This document shows positions 5,605 through 11,836 of a DNA stretch of 11,836 bases, piece by piece (positions within the stretch are counted from its first letter, which is position 1; every line of letters begins with the position of its first letter). A program made the position numbers and the translations under genes. Origin of the DNA: Bacteroidales bacterium (lineage in GTDB: Bacteria > Bacteroidota > Bacteroidia > Bacteroidales > ML635J-15); contig SLSH01000380.1 of NCBI GenBank assembly GCA_007130555.1, positions 1 to 11,836 of the forward strand. Reading direction: 5' to 3'. The notes below the pieces were generated by a model, which saw nothing but the letters and a program-made list of their open reading frames with translations, was not told where the DNA came from and did not search any database.

Positions 5605-6306
5605 ATGATAGGATTAAATATTAATATTCCGGAAACCGACACATTATTAAACGAAATGGGAGAAGTCGGTATTGACGGCGAATTATCAATGACTTTTCTT
5701 GAGCTTGCCATGAAAGGCGGATGGATAATGGTTATACTTGCAGTGCTATCTGTTATTGCGGTATATATTTTTATTGACCGTTTTATAGCAATTAAAAATG
5801 CCTCAAAAGAACAAAAGTCTTTTATGGATAATATTAAAAACTTTATTTTACAGGGTAAAGTAGAGCAGGCGCTTGATAATTGCAGAATGAATCATGGTCC
5901 TTTGGCAAGAATGATAGAAAAAGGCGTAATGAGAATTGGCAGACCTTTGGGCGATGTAAATGCTGCAGTTGAAAATGTCGGAAAACAGGAAGTATCAAGA
6001 CTTGAAAGAGGATTACCTGTATTGGCATCAATAGCAGGAGGGGCTCCGATGATAGGATTTCTCGGTACAGTTATGGGAATGGTAAGGGCTTTCTACGATA
6101 TGGCTACTGCCGGACATAATATTGATGTAACTTTACTTTCTGACGGAATTTATACCGCAATGGTAACAACGGTTGGTGGGCTTATTGTCGGTATTATTGC
6201 TTATTTCGGATATAATATTATCGTGGCAAGAGTTAATAATCTGGTGGCAAGGCTTGAAGCAAGAACGACAGAATTTATGGACATTTTAAACGAACCTGCA
6301 AAATAA
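5605..6306 (+). CDS. exbB: MotA/TolQ/ExbB proton channel family protein
   Basis: The 233-residue inner-membrane protein has three membrane segments, at about 39-59, 137-160 and 182-207, and a cytoplasmic loop between the first two, as in ExbB/TolQ. The conserved core ERGLPVLASIAGGAPMIGFLGTVMGMVRAF and the third helix GIYTAMVTTVGGLIVGIIAYFGYN are diagnostic. With ExbD it forms the proton-driven motor that energises TonB. A ~35-residue N-terminal extension precedes the first helix. The next gene (exbD) begins 7 bases after the stop and tonB follows, so the three form one operon. TolQ is the alternative name, but the TonB-domain partner and lack of pal or tolB in view favour ExbB. Confidence 0.9.
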   Translation: MIGLNINIPETDTLLNEMGEVGIDGELSMTFLELAMKGGWIMVILAVLSVIAVYIFIDRFIAIKNASKEQKSFMDNIKNFILQGKVEQALDNCRMNHGPLARMIEKGVMRIGRPLGDVNAAVENVGKQEVSRLERGLPVLASIAGGAPMIGFLGTVMGMVRAFYDMATAGHNIDVTLLSDGIYTAMVTTVGGLIVGIIAYFGYNIIVARVNNLVARLEARTTEFMDILNEPAK

Positions 6307-6313
6307 TCAGAAT

Positions 6314-6727
6314 ATGGCATTAAAAACCAGAAATAAAATAAACGCTGCTTTTAGCATGGCTTCGATGACCGATATAGTGTTTTTGCTACTAATATTTTTT
6401 ATGGTAACATCAACATTAATTGCTCCGAATGCTCTTAAACTTTTGTTACCGCAAAGCAACAGTCAAACTTCTGCAAATCCGATTACAAGTATTTCAATTA
6501 AAGATTTACAAGACGGTAATTACCAGTATGCAGTTGGAATGATTATTTGTGCTCCGTCGGAAATTGAATTATTATTAAAAAAAGAACTGGTTGGTCAGGA
6601 AGAGCCTTTTGTTTCGCTTCATGTTGATAAAACCGTTCCGATGGAAAAGGTTGTTAGAGTAATGAATATTGCTAAAGACAATCAATATAAGCTGATACTG
6701 GCAACAAGACCAATAGAACACAGATAA
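6314..6727 (+). CDS. exbD: ExbD/TolR family biopolymer transport protein
   Basis: The 137-residue protein has one N-terminal membrane helix (about 18-38) and a periplasmic domain. The helix reads SMTDIVFLLLIFFMVTS, with Asp20 in the position that carries protons in ExbD/TolR. The periplasmic part ends VVRVMNIAKDNQYKLILATRP, the usual ExbD closing pattern, where a V-D-K element (HVDKTVPMEKV) is also typical. It works with ExbB to convert proton flow into TonB motion. Short gaps on both sides (7 and 8 bases) show tight co-transcription. Confidence 0.9.
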   Translation: MALKTRNKINAAFSMASMTDIVFLLLIFFMVTSTLIAPNALKLLLPQSNSQTSANPITSISIKDLQDGNYQYAVGMIICAPSEIELLLKKELVGQEEPFVSLHVDKTVPMEKVVRVMNIAKDNQYKLILATRPIEHR

Positions 6728-6735
6728 AACAAATA

Positions 6736-7446
6736 ATGAATTTTGTTAAAAAACATATTCATGCAATTATAGGAGTAATCATTTATATGATTATAGTAAT
6801 ATTGATATTAATATTGCTGGGTTTTACGACTCCTTTGCCTCTTCCCGAAGAAGAGGGTATTTTAATTGATTTTGGAGGGAGCGGAGCAAGAGAAGTTTCA
6901 AGTCCTGCCCCTGCCTCAAGAACAGAAGTAACACCCTCTTCTCAGACAACAGGTGTTATTACACAAGACTATGAAGAAACGGCATCAATGCCGTCAAGTA
7001 GTGTTCCGTCAGAAGCAGAGATAATTGAAGATCCTGTGGAAACAGCAGCTCAAACAGCCGAAAGATTAAACGAAAGACTAGGGGGAGTATTTGGTTCGGG
7101 AACATCAGGCACACAAACGGGTTCAGGGACAGGTCATCCCGGAATGGGAGACAGAACTCACGGAGGAACAGGAGGAGGACCAAGCGGTGTGGGAGGTTCA
7201 TTAGAAGGCAGAAGACTGTTAAAAATAGTTGACCCCGAAGGAAAAGATAATATGACTGGAACTGTTGTATTAAGAATTACAGTTGACGAAAACGGAAATG
7301 TTTCAAATATAAGAATGGTAAGAACAACTTGCAGCGAATGTGTAGAACTTGCAAGAAAAGCTGTTAGTCAGTGGAAATACGCCTCCAGTCCCGGAACAGG
7401 ATATCAAACAGGAGAAGTTATAATCAACTTTGAGCAAAAACAATAA
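6736..7446 (+). CDS. tonB: TonB family energy transducer
   Basis: The 236-residue protein has a short cytoplasmic start, one membrane helix (about 10-30), a long low-complexity linker and a C-terminal TonB domain. The linker is Ser/Pro/Thr-rich to residue ~95, then strongly Gly-rich (115-155) instead of the Pro-Lys repeats of enterobacterial TonB. The end reads TGTVVLRITVDENGNVSNIR, later QWKYASSPGTGYQTGEVIINF, the usual TonB-domain pattern of strands and helix. Its partner would be the TonB box of outer-membrane receptors such as SusC-type transporters. Two cysteines, C199 and C202 (CSEC), lie inside the periplasmic domain and could form a disulfide. It is the last gene of the exbB-exbD-tonB operon; only 9 bases separate its stop from the convergent glycosyltransferase, and no clear terminator is seen between. 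Confidence 0.88.
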   Translation: MNFVKKHIHAIIGVIIYMIIVILILILLGFTTPLPLPEEEGILIDFGGSGAREVSSPAPASRTEVTPSSQTTGVITQDYEETASMPSSSVPSEAEIIEDPVETAAQTAERLNERLGGVFGSGTSGTQTGSGTGHPGMGDRTHGGTGGGPSGVGGSLEGRRLLKIVDPEGKDNMTGTVVLRITVDENGNVSNIRMVRTTCSECVELARKAVSQWKYASSPGTGYQTGEVIINFEQKQ

Positions 7447-7455
7447 ATATTATTA

Positions 7456-8478
7456 CTAGAAAAAAGGCAAATCTTTAAATTTATTAATCCCTTTTAAAAA
7501 ATATTGATATACAATGCTTTTATCATAAAATCCATCGTGAGCTTGCAGAGATTTTTGATTTAATTTTTTTCGCTTCTTTATTAAACCTAATAATGATAAA
7601 GAAAATTTAAAATAAGCCTTGTAAACCGACATAGAATGCTTGAAATTATCTTGTAAAATCATTCTTATTGCAGCCAATTGGTCTAAAAAGAAGCGTGCAA
7701 GAAATACTCTGAATAATCTCTCCGAAGGGAGATTTTTAAATAAAAGTGAAAGGTTATTTTTAAAATTGTAATAAGTTTTTGATGCGTTTGCTTTAGGCAA
7801 AGTTCCTCCTCCAACGTGATATACGATGCTTTTGGGAACACATACAACCTTATGTCCGTTATTTTTTGCTCTCCAGCATAAATCAATCTCTTCCATGTGG
7901 GCAAAAAAACTGTCATCAAAACCGCCAAGTTCCCAAAATAATTCGGTTCTAATCATTAGTGCGGCACCTGTAATCCAGAAACAGCTGATACTATCGTCAT
8001 ATTGTCCCGAATCCTGTTCAAGCGATTCAAATAATCTTCCTCTGCAAAAAGGGTATCCGTATTTATCAATAAATCCTCCTGATGCTCCTGCATATTCAAA
8101 TTTATCTTTTTGGTGATAATCCAAAAGTTTTGGTCCGCAAATACCTGTCCCCGGATTATTTTCCATTTCGTCAATTAATGGTAACAACCAGTCGGGAGTA
8201 ACTTCAATATCCGAATTCAGAATTAAATAATAATCTGCTTCAATTTCCTTAAGCCCTTTGTTATAACCTCCCGTAAAACCGTAATTTTTATCTAACTGCA
8301 CCAACCCTATTTCGGGGAAGTTATTATTGATGTATTCTATTGAGTTATCATTCGAAGCATTATCAATAATCCAGATTTTAGAAAATTCTTTCGGACTATT
8401 ATCAATTAAAACGGGCAAAAATTTTTCAAGAAATTTTTCTCCGTTCCAGTTTAATATTACTATTGCAGTATTTTTCAA
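7456..8478 (-). CDS. family 2 glycosyltransferase (rhamnosyltransferase-like)
   Basis: The 340-residue protein has a GT-A fold of family 2: start AIVILNWNGEKFLEKFL, IIDNASNDNS (37-46), NYGFTGGYNKGL, the DxD-like metal and nucleotide-sugar site NSD at 88-90, and EEIDLCWR near 196-203 with the likely catalytic acid. Resemblance is to dTDP-rhamnosyltransferases of the WbbL type, acting at the cytoplasmic face in surface polysaccharide synthesis; the actual sugar is not determinable. A ~100-residue C-terminal extension is rich in Lys, Phe and Leu and probably associates with the membrane. The start codon is TTG at 8478: an in-frame stop lies five codons upstream, and the KNTAIVILNWN beginning is normal for the family. 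It follows the PhoH gene by 18 bases in the same frame, suggesting co-transcription although the functions are not obviously linked. Confidence 0.88.
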   Translation of the reverse strand: MKNTAIVILNWNGEKFLEKFLPVLIDNSPKEFSKIWIIDNASNDNSIEYINNNFPEIGLVQLDKNYGFTGGYNKGLKEIEADYYLILNSDIEVTPDWLLPLIDEMENNPGTGICGPKLLDYHQKDKFEYAGASGGFIDKYGYPFCRGRLFESLEQDSGQYDDSISCFWITGAALMIRTELFWELGGFDDSFFAHMEEIDLCWRAKNNGHKVVCVPKSIVYHVGGGTLPKANASKTYYNFKNNLSLLFKNLPSERLFRVFLARFFLDQLAAIRMILQDNFKHSMSVYKAYFKFSLSLLGLIKKRKKLNQKSLQAHDGFYDKSIVYQYFLKGINKFKDLPFF

Positions 8479-8496
8479 AAAAAGTAATTTTTAACT

Positions 8497-9825
8497 TTAC
8501 AAAATATCACTTGCCAGTCCGGCCAAATAACTTCTTTCTCCTTTAACAAGATTAACATGAGCAAAAACATCCTGTCCTTTCATTTTAGTAGTCAAATAAG
8601 TTAATCCGTTTGATTTTGCGTCAAGATAAGGAGAATCTATTTGTTCTACATCGCCTGTAAATACCATTTTTGTCCCCTCTCCTGCTCTTGTAATAATGGT
8701 TTTTACCTCATGCGGAGTAAGATTTTGGGCTTCGTCAATAATAAAGAATATTTTCGAAAGGCTTCTTCCTCTTATATATGCCAAAGGTTCTATCAGCAAT
8801 TTTTCCGTTTCAAGCATTTCTGTTATTCTTGAATAATCGGGACTTTGCGGTTTAAAATTATGCTTTATTACATTTAAATTATCAAATAAAGGCTGCATAT
8901 AAGGATTAATTTTTTCTTTTGCATCACCAGGTAAATACCCTAATTCTTTATTTGATAAAGCAACAATCGGGCGTGCAAGAAATATTTGCTGAAAATTACT
9001 GCGTTGTTGCAAAGCTCCTGCTAATGCCAGAAGAGTTTTTCCTGTTCCTGCCTTGCCTGTTAATGATACTAATAATACTTCAGGTCTCAGCAAAGCATCA
9101 ATAGAAAAAGCCTGCTCTGCATTTCTTGGCTCTATCCCGTAAGCAGATGTTTTAATAACACGTTCTAATTTATTACTTATCGGATTATAGTGAGATAATG
9201 CACTGGAAGACCCGTTTTTTAATATAATATACTGATGAGGATAAGGCTCTTTTTCTAATTTAAGATCTTCAATTGGAATACCTTCGGGATTGTCATATAA
9301 ACTATCTATAATATTTTTATTTATCCCTTCAAGAGTTATAACTTCCTTATGTAAATTTTCTATATTGGTAATTTGATCATGTTTGTAATCTTCGGCACAA
9401 ATACCAATTGCTTTTGCCTTAACCCTGAGATTTATGTCTTTTGTAACAAGAATTACCTCTCTTTCTTTGTGTTTTTTCTTGATATAATCAGCGATAGCCA
9501 GAATTCTGTGGTCCGAAATCTGTTCAGGAAAACTTTTTATTAATTCTTCCGAAAAAGGCTTTCCTGTTTCAATAAACATCCGCCCCAAATCTTCTCCCAA
9601 GCTGACTCCCTTAACAAAAAAGTCATCTCCCGAGAGACTGTCAAGAATTCTAGTAAATTCTCTGGCATGAAAATTAATCAAATCATTTCCTCTTTTAAAT
9701 CTGTCTAATTCTTCCAATACTACTATCGGTAAAATAATATCATTTTCTTCAAATCTGAACACACAATTAAAATCATGCAATAACACATTCGTGTCTAATA
9801 CAAATATTTTAGAGTTATTTTTCAT
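8497..9825 (-). CDS. PIN-PhoH fusion protein (PhoH2-like RNase/helicase)
   Basis: The 442-residue protein joins an N-terminal PIN nuclease domain (about 1-150) to a PhoH ATPase (about 235-442). PIN acidic residues are visible as D11 (LDTNVLLHD), E39 (LEELDRF), D105 (SDHRILA) and D130 (TKDINLR). The ATPase has Walker A GKAGTGKT (257-264), Walker B FFIIDEAQN with D364 and E365, and MVFTGD (387-392). PhoH2 proteins of this layout unwind and cut single-stranded RNA; the role in this organism is inferred from the family. All catalytic residues are present and length is typical. The start is ATG 9825. No VapB-like antitoxin gene is next to it. Its -7 box lies about 60 bases upstream, and the glycosyltransferase follows. 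Confidence 0.92.
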   Translation of the reverse strand: MKNNSKIFVLDTNVLLHDFNCVFRFEENDIILPIVVLEELDRFKRGNDLINFHAREFTRILDSLSGDDFFVKGVSLGEDLGRMFIETGKPFSEELIKSFPEQISDHRILAIADYIKKKHKEREVILVTKDINLRVKAKAIGICAEDYKHDQITNIENLHKEVITLEGINKNIIDSLYDNPEGIPIEDLKLEKEPYPHQYIILKNGSSSALSHYNPISNKLERVIKTSAYGIEPRNAEQAFSIDALLRPEVLLVSLTGKAGTGKTLLALAGALQQRSNFQQIFLARPIVALSNKELGYLPGDAKEKINPYMQPLFDNLNVIKHNFKPQSPDYSRITEMLETEKLLIEPLAYIRGRSLSKIFFIIDEAQNLTPHEVKTIITRAGEGTKMVFTGDVEQIDSPYLDAKSNGLTYLTTKMKGQDVFAHVNLVKGERSYLAGLASDIL

Positions 9826-9884
9826 ATTTTAAAACAGTATAATAAATTATTAAACTAATAATATTTTGTTTTTATTTTATTCAA

Positions 9885-9892
9885 CAAAAATA
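9885..9892 (-). promoter_or_regulatory. -7 box of the phoH gene
   Basis: On the minus strand this reads TATTTTTG, an exact TAnnTTTG, 59 bases before the phoH ATG. A -33 TTG at the usual spacing is not seen. The region 9826-10049 is AT-rich and holds the two divergent promoters only. Confidence 0.4.
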
Positions 9893-10012
9893 CAAAAACT
9901 TTAATACAAGATATTTAATAAAACTACAAAATAATTTTATTTAGAAACTTTCTAAATTAGAATAAAAGTATTTAATATGTTGTACAAGTAATAATAAAAT
10001 AAACAAAAATTT

Positions 10013-10020
10013 TATTTTTG
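10013..10020 (+). promoter_or_regulatory. -7 box of the rnf operon
   Basis: TATTTTTG is an exact TAnnTTTG and lies 29 bases before the ATG at 10050. No TTG lies 17-20 bases upstream, the nearest being 30 away. Confidence 0.45.
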
Positions 10021-10049
10021 CGATTGTATTTTGTTTTTAAAATAAATGC

Positions 10050-10472
10050 ATGTCAGAAAAGTCAAATATAAAGCATAAAGGAGTTATTGAAAAGATCTCG
10101 GAAGATTCAATATTTGTAAAGATAGAACCTGAGCATGTTTGTACAATGTGCAGAGCTCAGACTTTTTGTGGTGCAGATACCGGAGAAAAAATGGTAGAGA
10201 TTAACAAATGGGATGATGATTACAATATTGGAGAATCTGTTACGATTTTAATGCAACAATCTCTTGGGTATAAGGCTTTGTTTTACGGTTATATCGCTCC
10301 TTTTTTAGTTTTGTTCATAGGGCTGGTTATAATGCTTTCGGCAGGAGTTCACGAAGGAGTGGCAGGAATAACATCTTTATTGATTTTAGCACCTTACTAT
10401 GGAATTTTATATTATTACAGGGATAATTTAAAAAAACAGTTTATTTTTAGTATTAAAAAAATATATAATTAA
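10050..10472 (+). CDS. RseC/SoxR-reducing family membrane protein
   Basis: The 140-residue protein has an N-terminal domain with Cys31, Cys34 and Cys40 (CTMC then FC), matching the RseC_MucC family metal or Fe-S binding region, then two membrane helices (about 75-97 and 103-123) and a short basic tail. In the family it modulates sigma-E or helps reduce SoxR; in Bacteroidota it is found ahead of rnf genes. Here the stop is 13 bases before rnfB, so it is the first gene of the Rnf operon and probably supports assembly or electron delivery (inference). ATG 10050 is chosen; another ATG at 10046 is out of frame. Confidence 0.85.
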   Translation: MSEKSNIKHKGVIEKISEDSIFVKIEPEHVCTMCRAQTFCGADTGEKMVEINKWDDDYNIGESVTILMQQSLGYKALFYGYIAPFLVLFIGLVIMLSAGVHEGVAGITSLLILAPYYGILYYYRDNLKKQFIFSIKKIYN

Positions 10473-10485
10473 TAATATTTAAGAT

Positions 10486-11367
10486 ATGGAGCTTATTCTT
10501 TTAACTTTAATTGCATTTAGTGCTTTAGGAGTTGTTCTTGCGATAATTTTATATGTTGTTGCACAAAAATTTAAAGTTATCGAAGACCCTATGATTGATG
10601 TTGTAGAAGCATTGACACCCGGAGCTAATTGTGGAGGTTGCGGACTTCCAGGTTGCAGGGGGTTTGCAGAAGCTTGCGTTAAAGCAGATTCTTTAGACGG
10701 GCTATTTTGTCCCCCGGGAGGAAACGAATGTATGGCTGCAATTGCAAAAGCACTTGGAAGAGAAGCCGTAGAAAAAGAGCCTCAGGTTGCAGTTCTCAGA
10801 TGTAGCGGTTCGCCTGATAAACGCAAAAAAACTAGCTCTTACGACGGACCGATGTCTTGTATCTTGGCTTCCACTCTTTTTAGCGGAGATACCGATTGCC
10901 AATACGGATGTTTGGGACTGGGAGATTGTGTAGATGTATGTACTTTTGACGCAATGAAAATTAATGAGCAAACTCAATTACCAGAAATTTACGAAGATAA
11001 ATGTACTGCTTGTAATGCTTGTGTAAAAGCTTGTCCTAAAGACCTAATTGAGTTAAGAAATAAAGGAAAAAAAGGACGCAGAATATATGTTTCCTGTATC
11101 AATAAAGATAAAGGCGGTGAGGCTAAAAAAGCCTGTGAAGCAGCTTGTATAGGTTGTAAACGATGCGAAAAAGTTTGTAAATTCGAAGCTATTACAGTTG
11201 AAAATTTTTGTGCATATATTGATTTTGAAAAATGTAAATTATGCCGTAAATGTGCTCCCGAATGTCCTACAGGAGCAATATTAGAAATAAATTTTCCGCC
11301 AAAAAAAATAAAAGAAGCGGATAGTAATAAAGAAAATGATCAAGAAAAAATAGAAACAAATAATTAG
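10486..11367 (+). CDS. rnfB: Rnf electron transport complex subunit B (ferredoxin-type)
   Basis: RnfB is the Fe-S entry subunit of the ion-pumping Rnf complex, which moves electrons between reduced ferredoxin and NAD. An N-terminal membrane helix (about 3-27) is followed by the four-cysteine domain ANCGGCGLPGC (C49, C52, C57) with C75 in FCPPGG. Then come ferredoxin-type cysteine sets: C138/C142/C148/C152, C173/C176/C179/C183, C221/C224/C227/C231 and C250/C253/C256/C260. That makes up to five [4Fe-4S] clusters, more than the short E. coli RnfB/RsxB carries. The 293-residue length fits the longer anaerobe type. The last ~25 residues are a charged Lys/Glu/Asn-rich tail. The start is ATG 10486. 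Confidence 0.95.
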   Translation: MELILLTLIAFSALGVVLAIILYVVAQKFKVIEDPMIDVVEALTPGANCGGCGLPGCRGFAEACVKADSLDGLFCPPGGNECMAAIAKALGREAVEKEPQVAVLRCSGSPDKRKKTSSYDGPMSCILASTLFSGDTDCQYGCLGLGDCVDVCTFDAMKINEQTQLPEIYEDKCTACNACVKACPKDLIELRNKGKKGRRIYVSCINKDKGGEAKKACEAACIGCKRCEKVCKFEAITVENFCAYIDFEKCKLCRKCAPECPTGAILEINFPPKKIKEADSNKENDQEKIETNN

Positions 11368-11388
11368 AAAGTTATAATTTAAAAATAT

Positions 11389-11395
11389 AGGAGGT
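11389..11395 (+). promoter_or_regulatory. strong Shine-Dalgarno site (AGGAGGT) of rnfC
   Basis: AGGAGGT ends 7 bases before the GTG start at 11403, a near-ideal spacing. Most Bacteroidota genes, including the others here, lack such a site, so it decides the start of rnfC. Confidence 0.8.
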
Positions 11396-11402
11396 AAGAA
11401 AA

Positions 11403-11836
11403 GTGTTAAAAACATTTCCAAAAGGAGGCATTCATCCTGCCGAAAATAAATTATCAGTCGGTAAAAAAATCGAAAAAATCCCTTTACCTGCTCAGGTAGC
11501 AATTCCGATTACCCAACATCTGGGAGCTCCTGCCGAGCCTGTTGTAGAAAAGGGAAGTGAAGTTAAAGCCGGACAATTAATCGCAAAAAGTAAAGGCTTT
11601 ATTTCTGCAAACATCCATTCTTCTGTATCAGGAAAAGTCGCAAAAATTGACGAGGTTCTTGATACCTCAGGATATAAACAAACCTGTATTATTATTGATG
11701 TGGAAGGAGACGAATGGGTTGAAACAATTGATAAATCCGATGAAATTAAAAAAGAAATCATTCTTTCCGCTGATGAAATAAGAAATAAAGTTAACGAAGC
11801 AGGCGTTGTAGGTCTTGGAGGAGCTTGTTTTCCGTC
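11403..11836 (+). CDS. rnfC: Rnf complex subunit C (partial, 5' end)
   Basis: Only the first 144 codons are in the window. From GTG 11403 the protein reads LKTFPKGGIHPAENK, the characteristic RnfC beginning. A lipoyl-like or barrel-sandwich element follows (PVVEKGSEVKAGQLIAKSKG, then SSVSGKVAKI), and the window ends at AGVVGLGGACFP, the start of the flavin and NADH-binding domain shared with the 51 kDa subunit of complex I. RnfC is the peripheral subunit that exchanges electrons with NAD. The gene starts 35 bases after rnfB with the strong ribosome-binding site. No earlier in-frame ATG is available, so GTG is the start. The remaining rnf genes (D, G, E, A) are expected beyond the edge. Confidence 0.92.
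   Translation, partial: MLKTFPKGGIHPAENKLSVGKKIEKIPLPAQVAIPITQHLGAPAEPVVEKGSEVKAGQLIAKSKGFISANIHSSVSGKVAKIDEVLDTSGYKQTCIIIDVEGDEWVETIDKSDEIKKEIILSADEIRNKVNEAGVVGLGGACFP

Noticed and set aside
7447..7455. Bidirectional terminator between tonB and the glycosyltransferase
   Set aside because: The 9-base gap and flanks show no stable stem with T-runs.

Overview
The window comes from an AT-rich member of the Bacteroidota. The evidence is repeated -7 boxes of the TAnnTTTG type, a TonB/ExbB/ExbD operon, a PIN-PhoH protein, an Rnf operon headed by an RseC-like protein, and a recombinase tail that once read IKSPFDDL-stop. The order could be Bacteroidales or Marinilabiliales, but the sequence alone does not settle this.

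The left third (about 1-3770) is accessory DNA that looks like a decayed gene-cassette array. It opens with the last ~40 codons of a tyrosine recombinase (60-188) that has lost one base near its end. An outer-membrane beta-barrel gene broken by one extra base follows (351-1140), then two unlike Fic-domain genes (1512-2594 and 2765-3655). After each of these three genes lies a copy of one repeat. The first copy is complete. It has two box pairs, unequal unpaired spacers and a terminal hairpin, which is the architecture of an integron attC site. The left box after the first Fic gene is a perfect 9-base complement of the sequence that opens its cassette 1.3 kb upstream, as integron chemistry predicts. 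This is the most interesting signal in the window.

A tRNA-Pro(UGG) with promoter and terminator (3838-4037) separates the array from core genes. Next come a leftward pair, transaldolase then a YciO/TsaC-family protein (5369-4083), and a rightward exbB-exbD-tonB operon (5605-7446) for energising outer-membrane transport. A leftward pair follows, PIN-PhoH then a family 2 glycosyltransferase (9825-7456). The window ends with a rightward Rnf operon: RseC-like protein, RnfB and the start of RnfC (10050 to the edge). Rnf is a membrane ion pump that exchanges electrons between ferredoxin and NAD. rnfC has a strong Shine-Dalgarno sequence, unusual in this phylum.

Gene functions rest on motifs read by eye. 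The attC interpretation, operator and promoter calls are inference.
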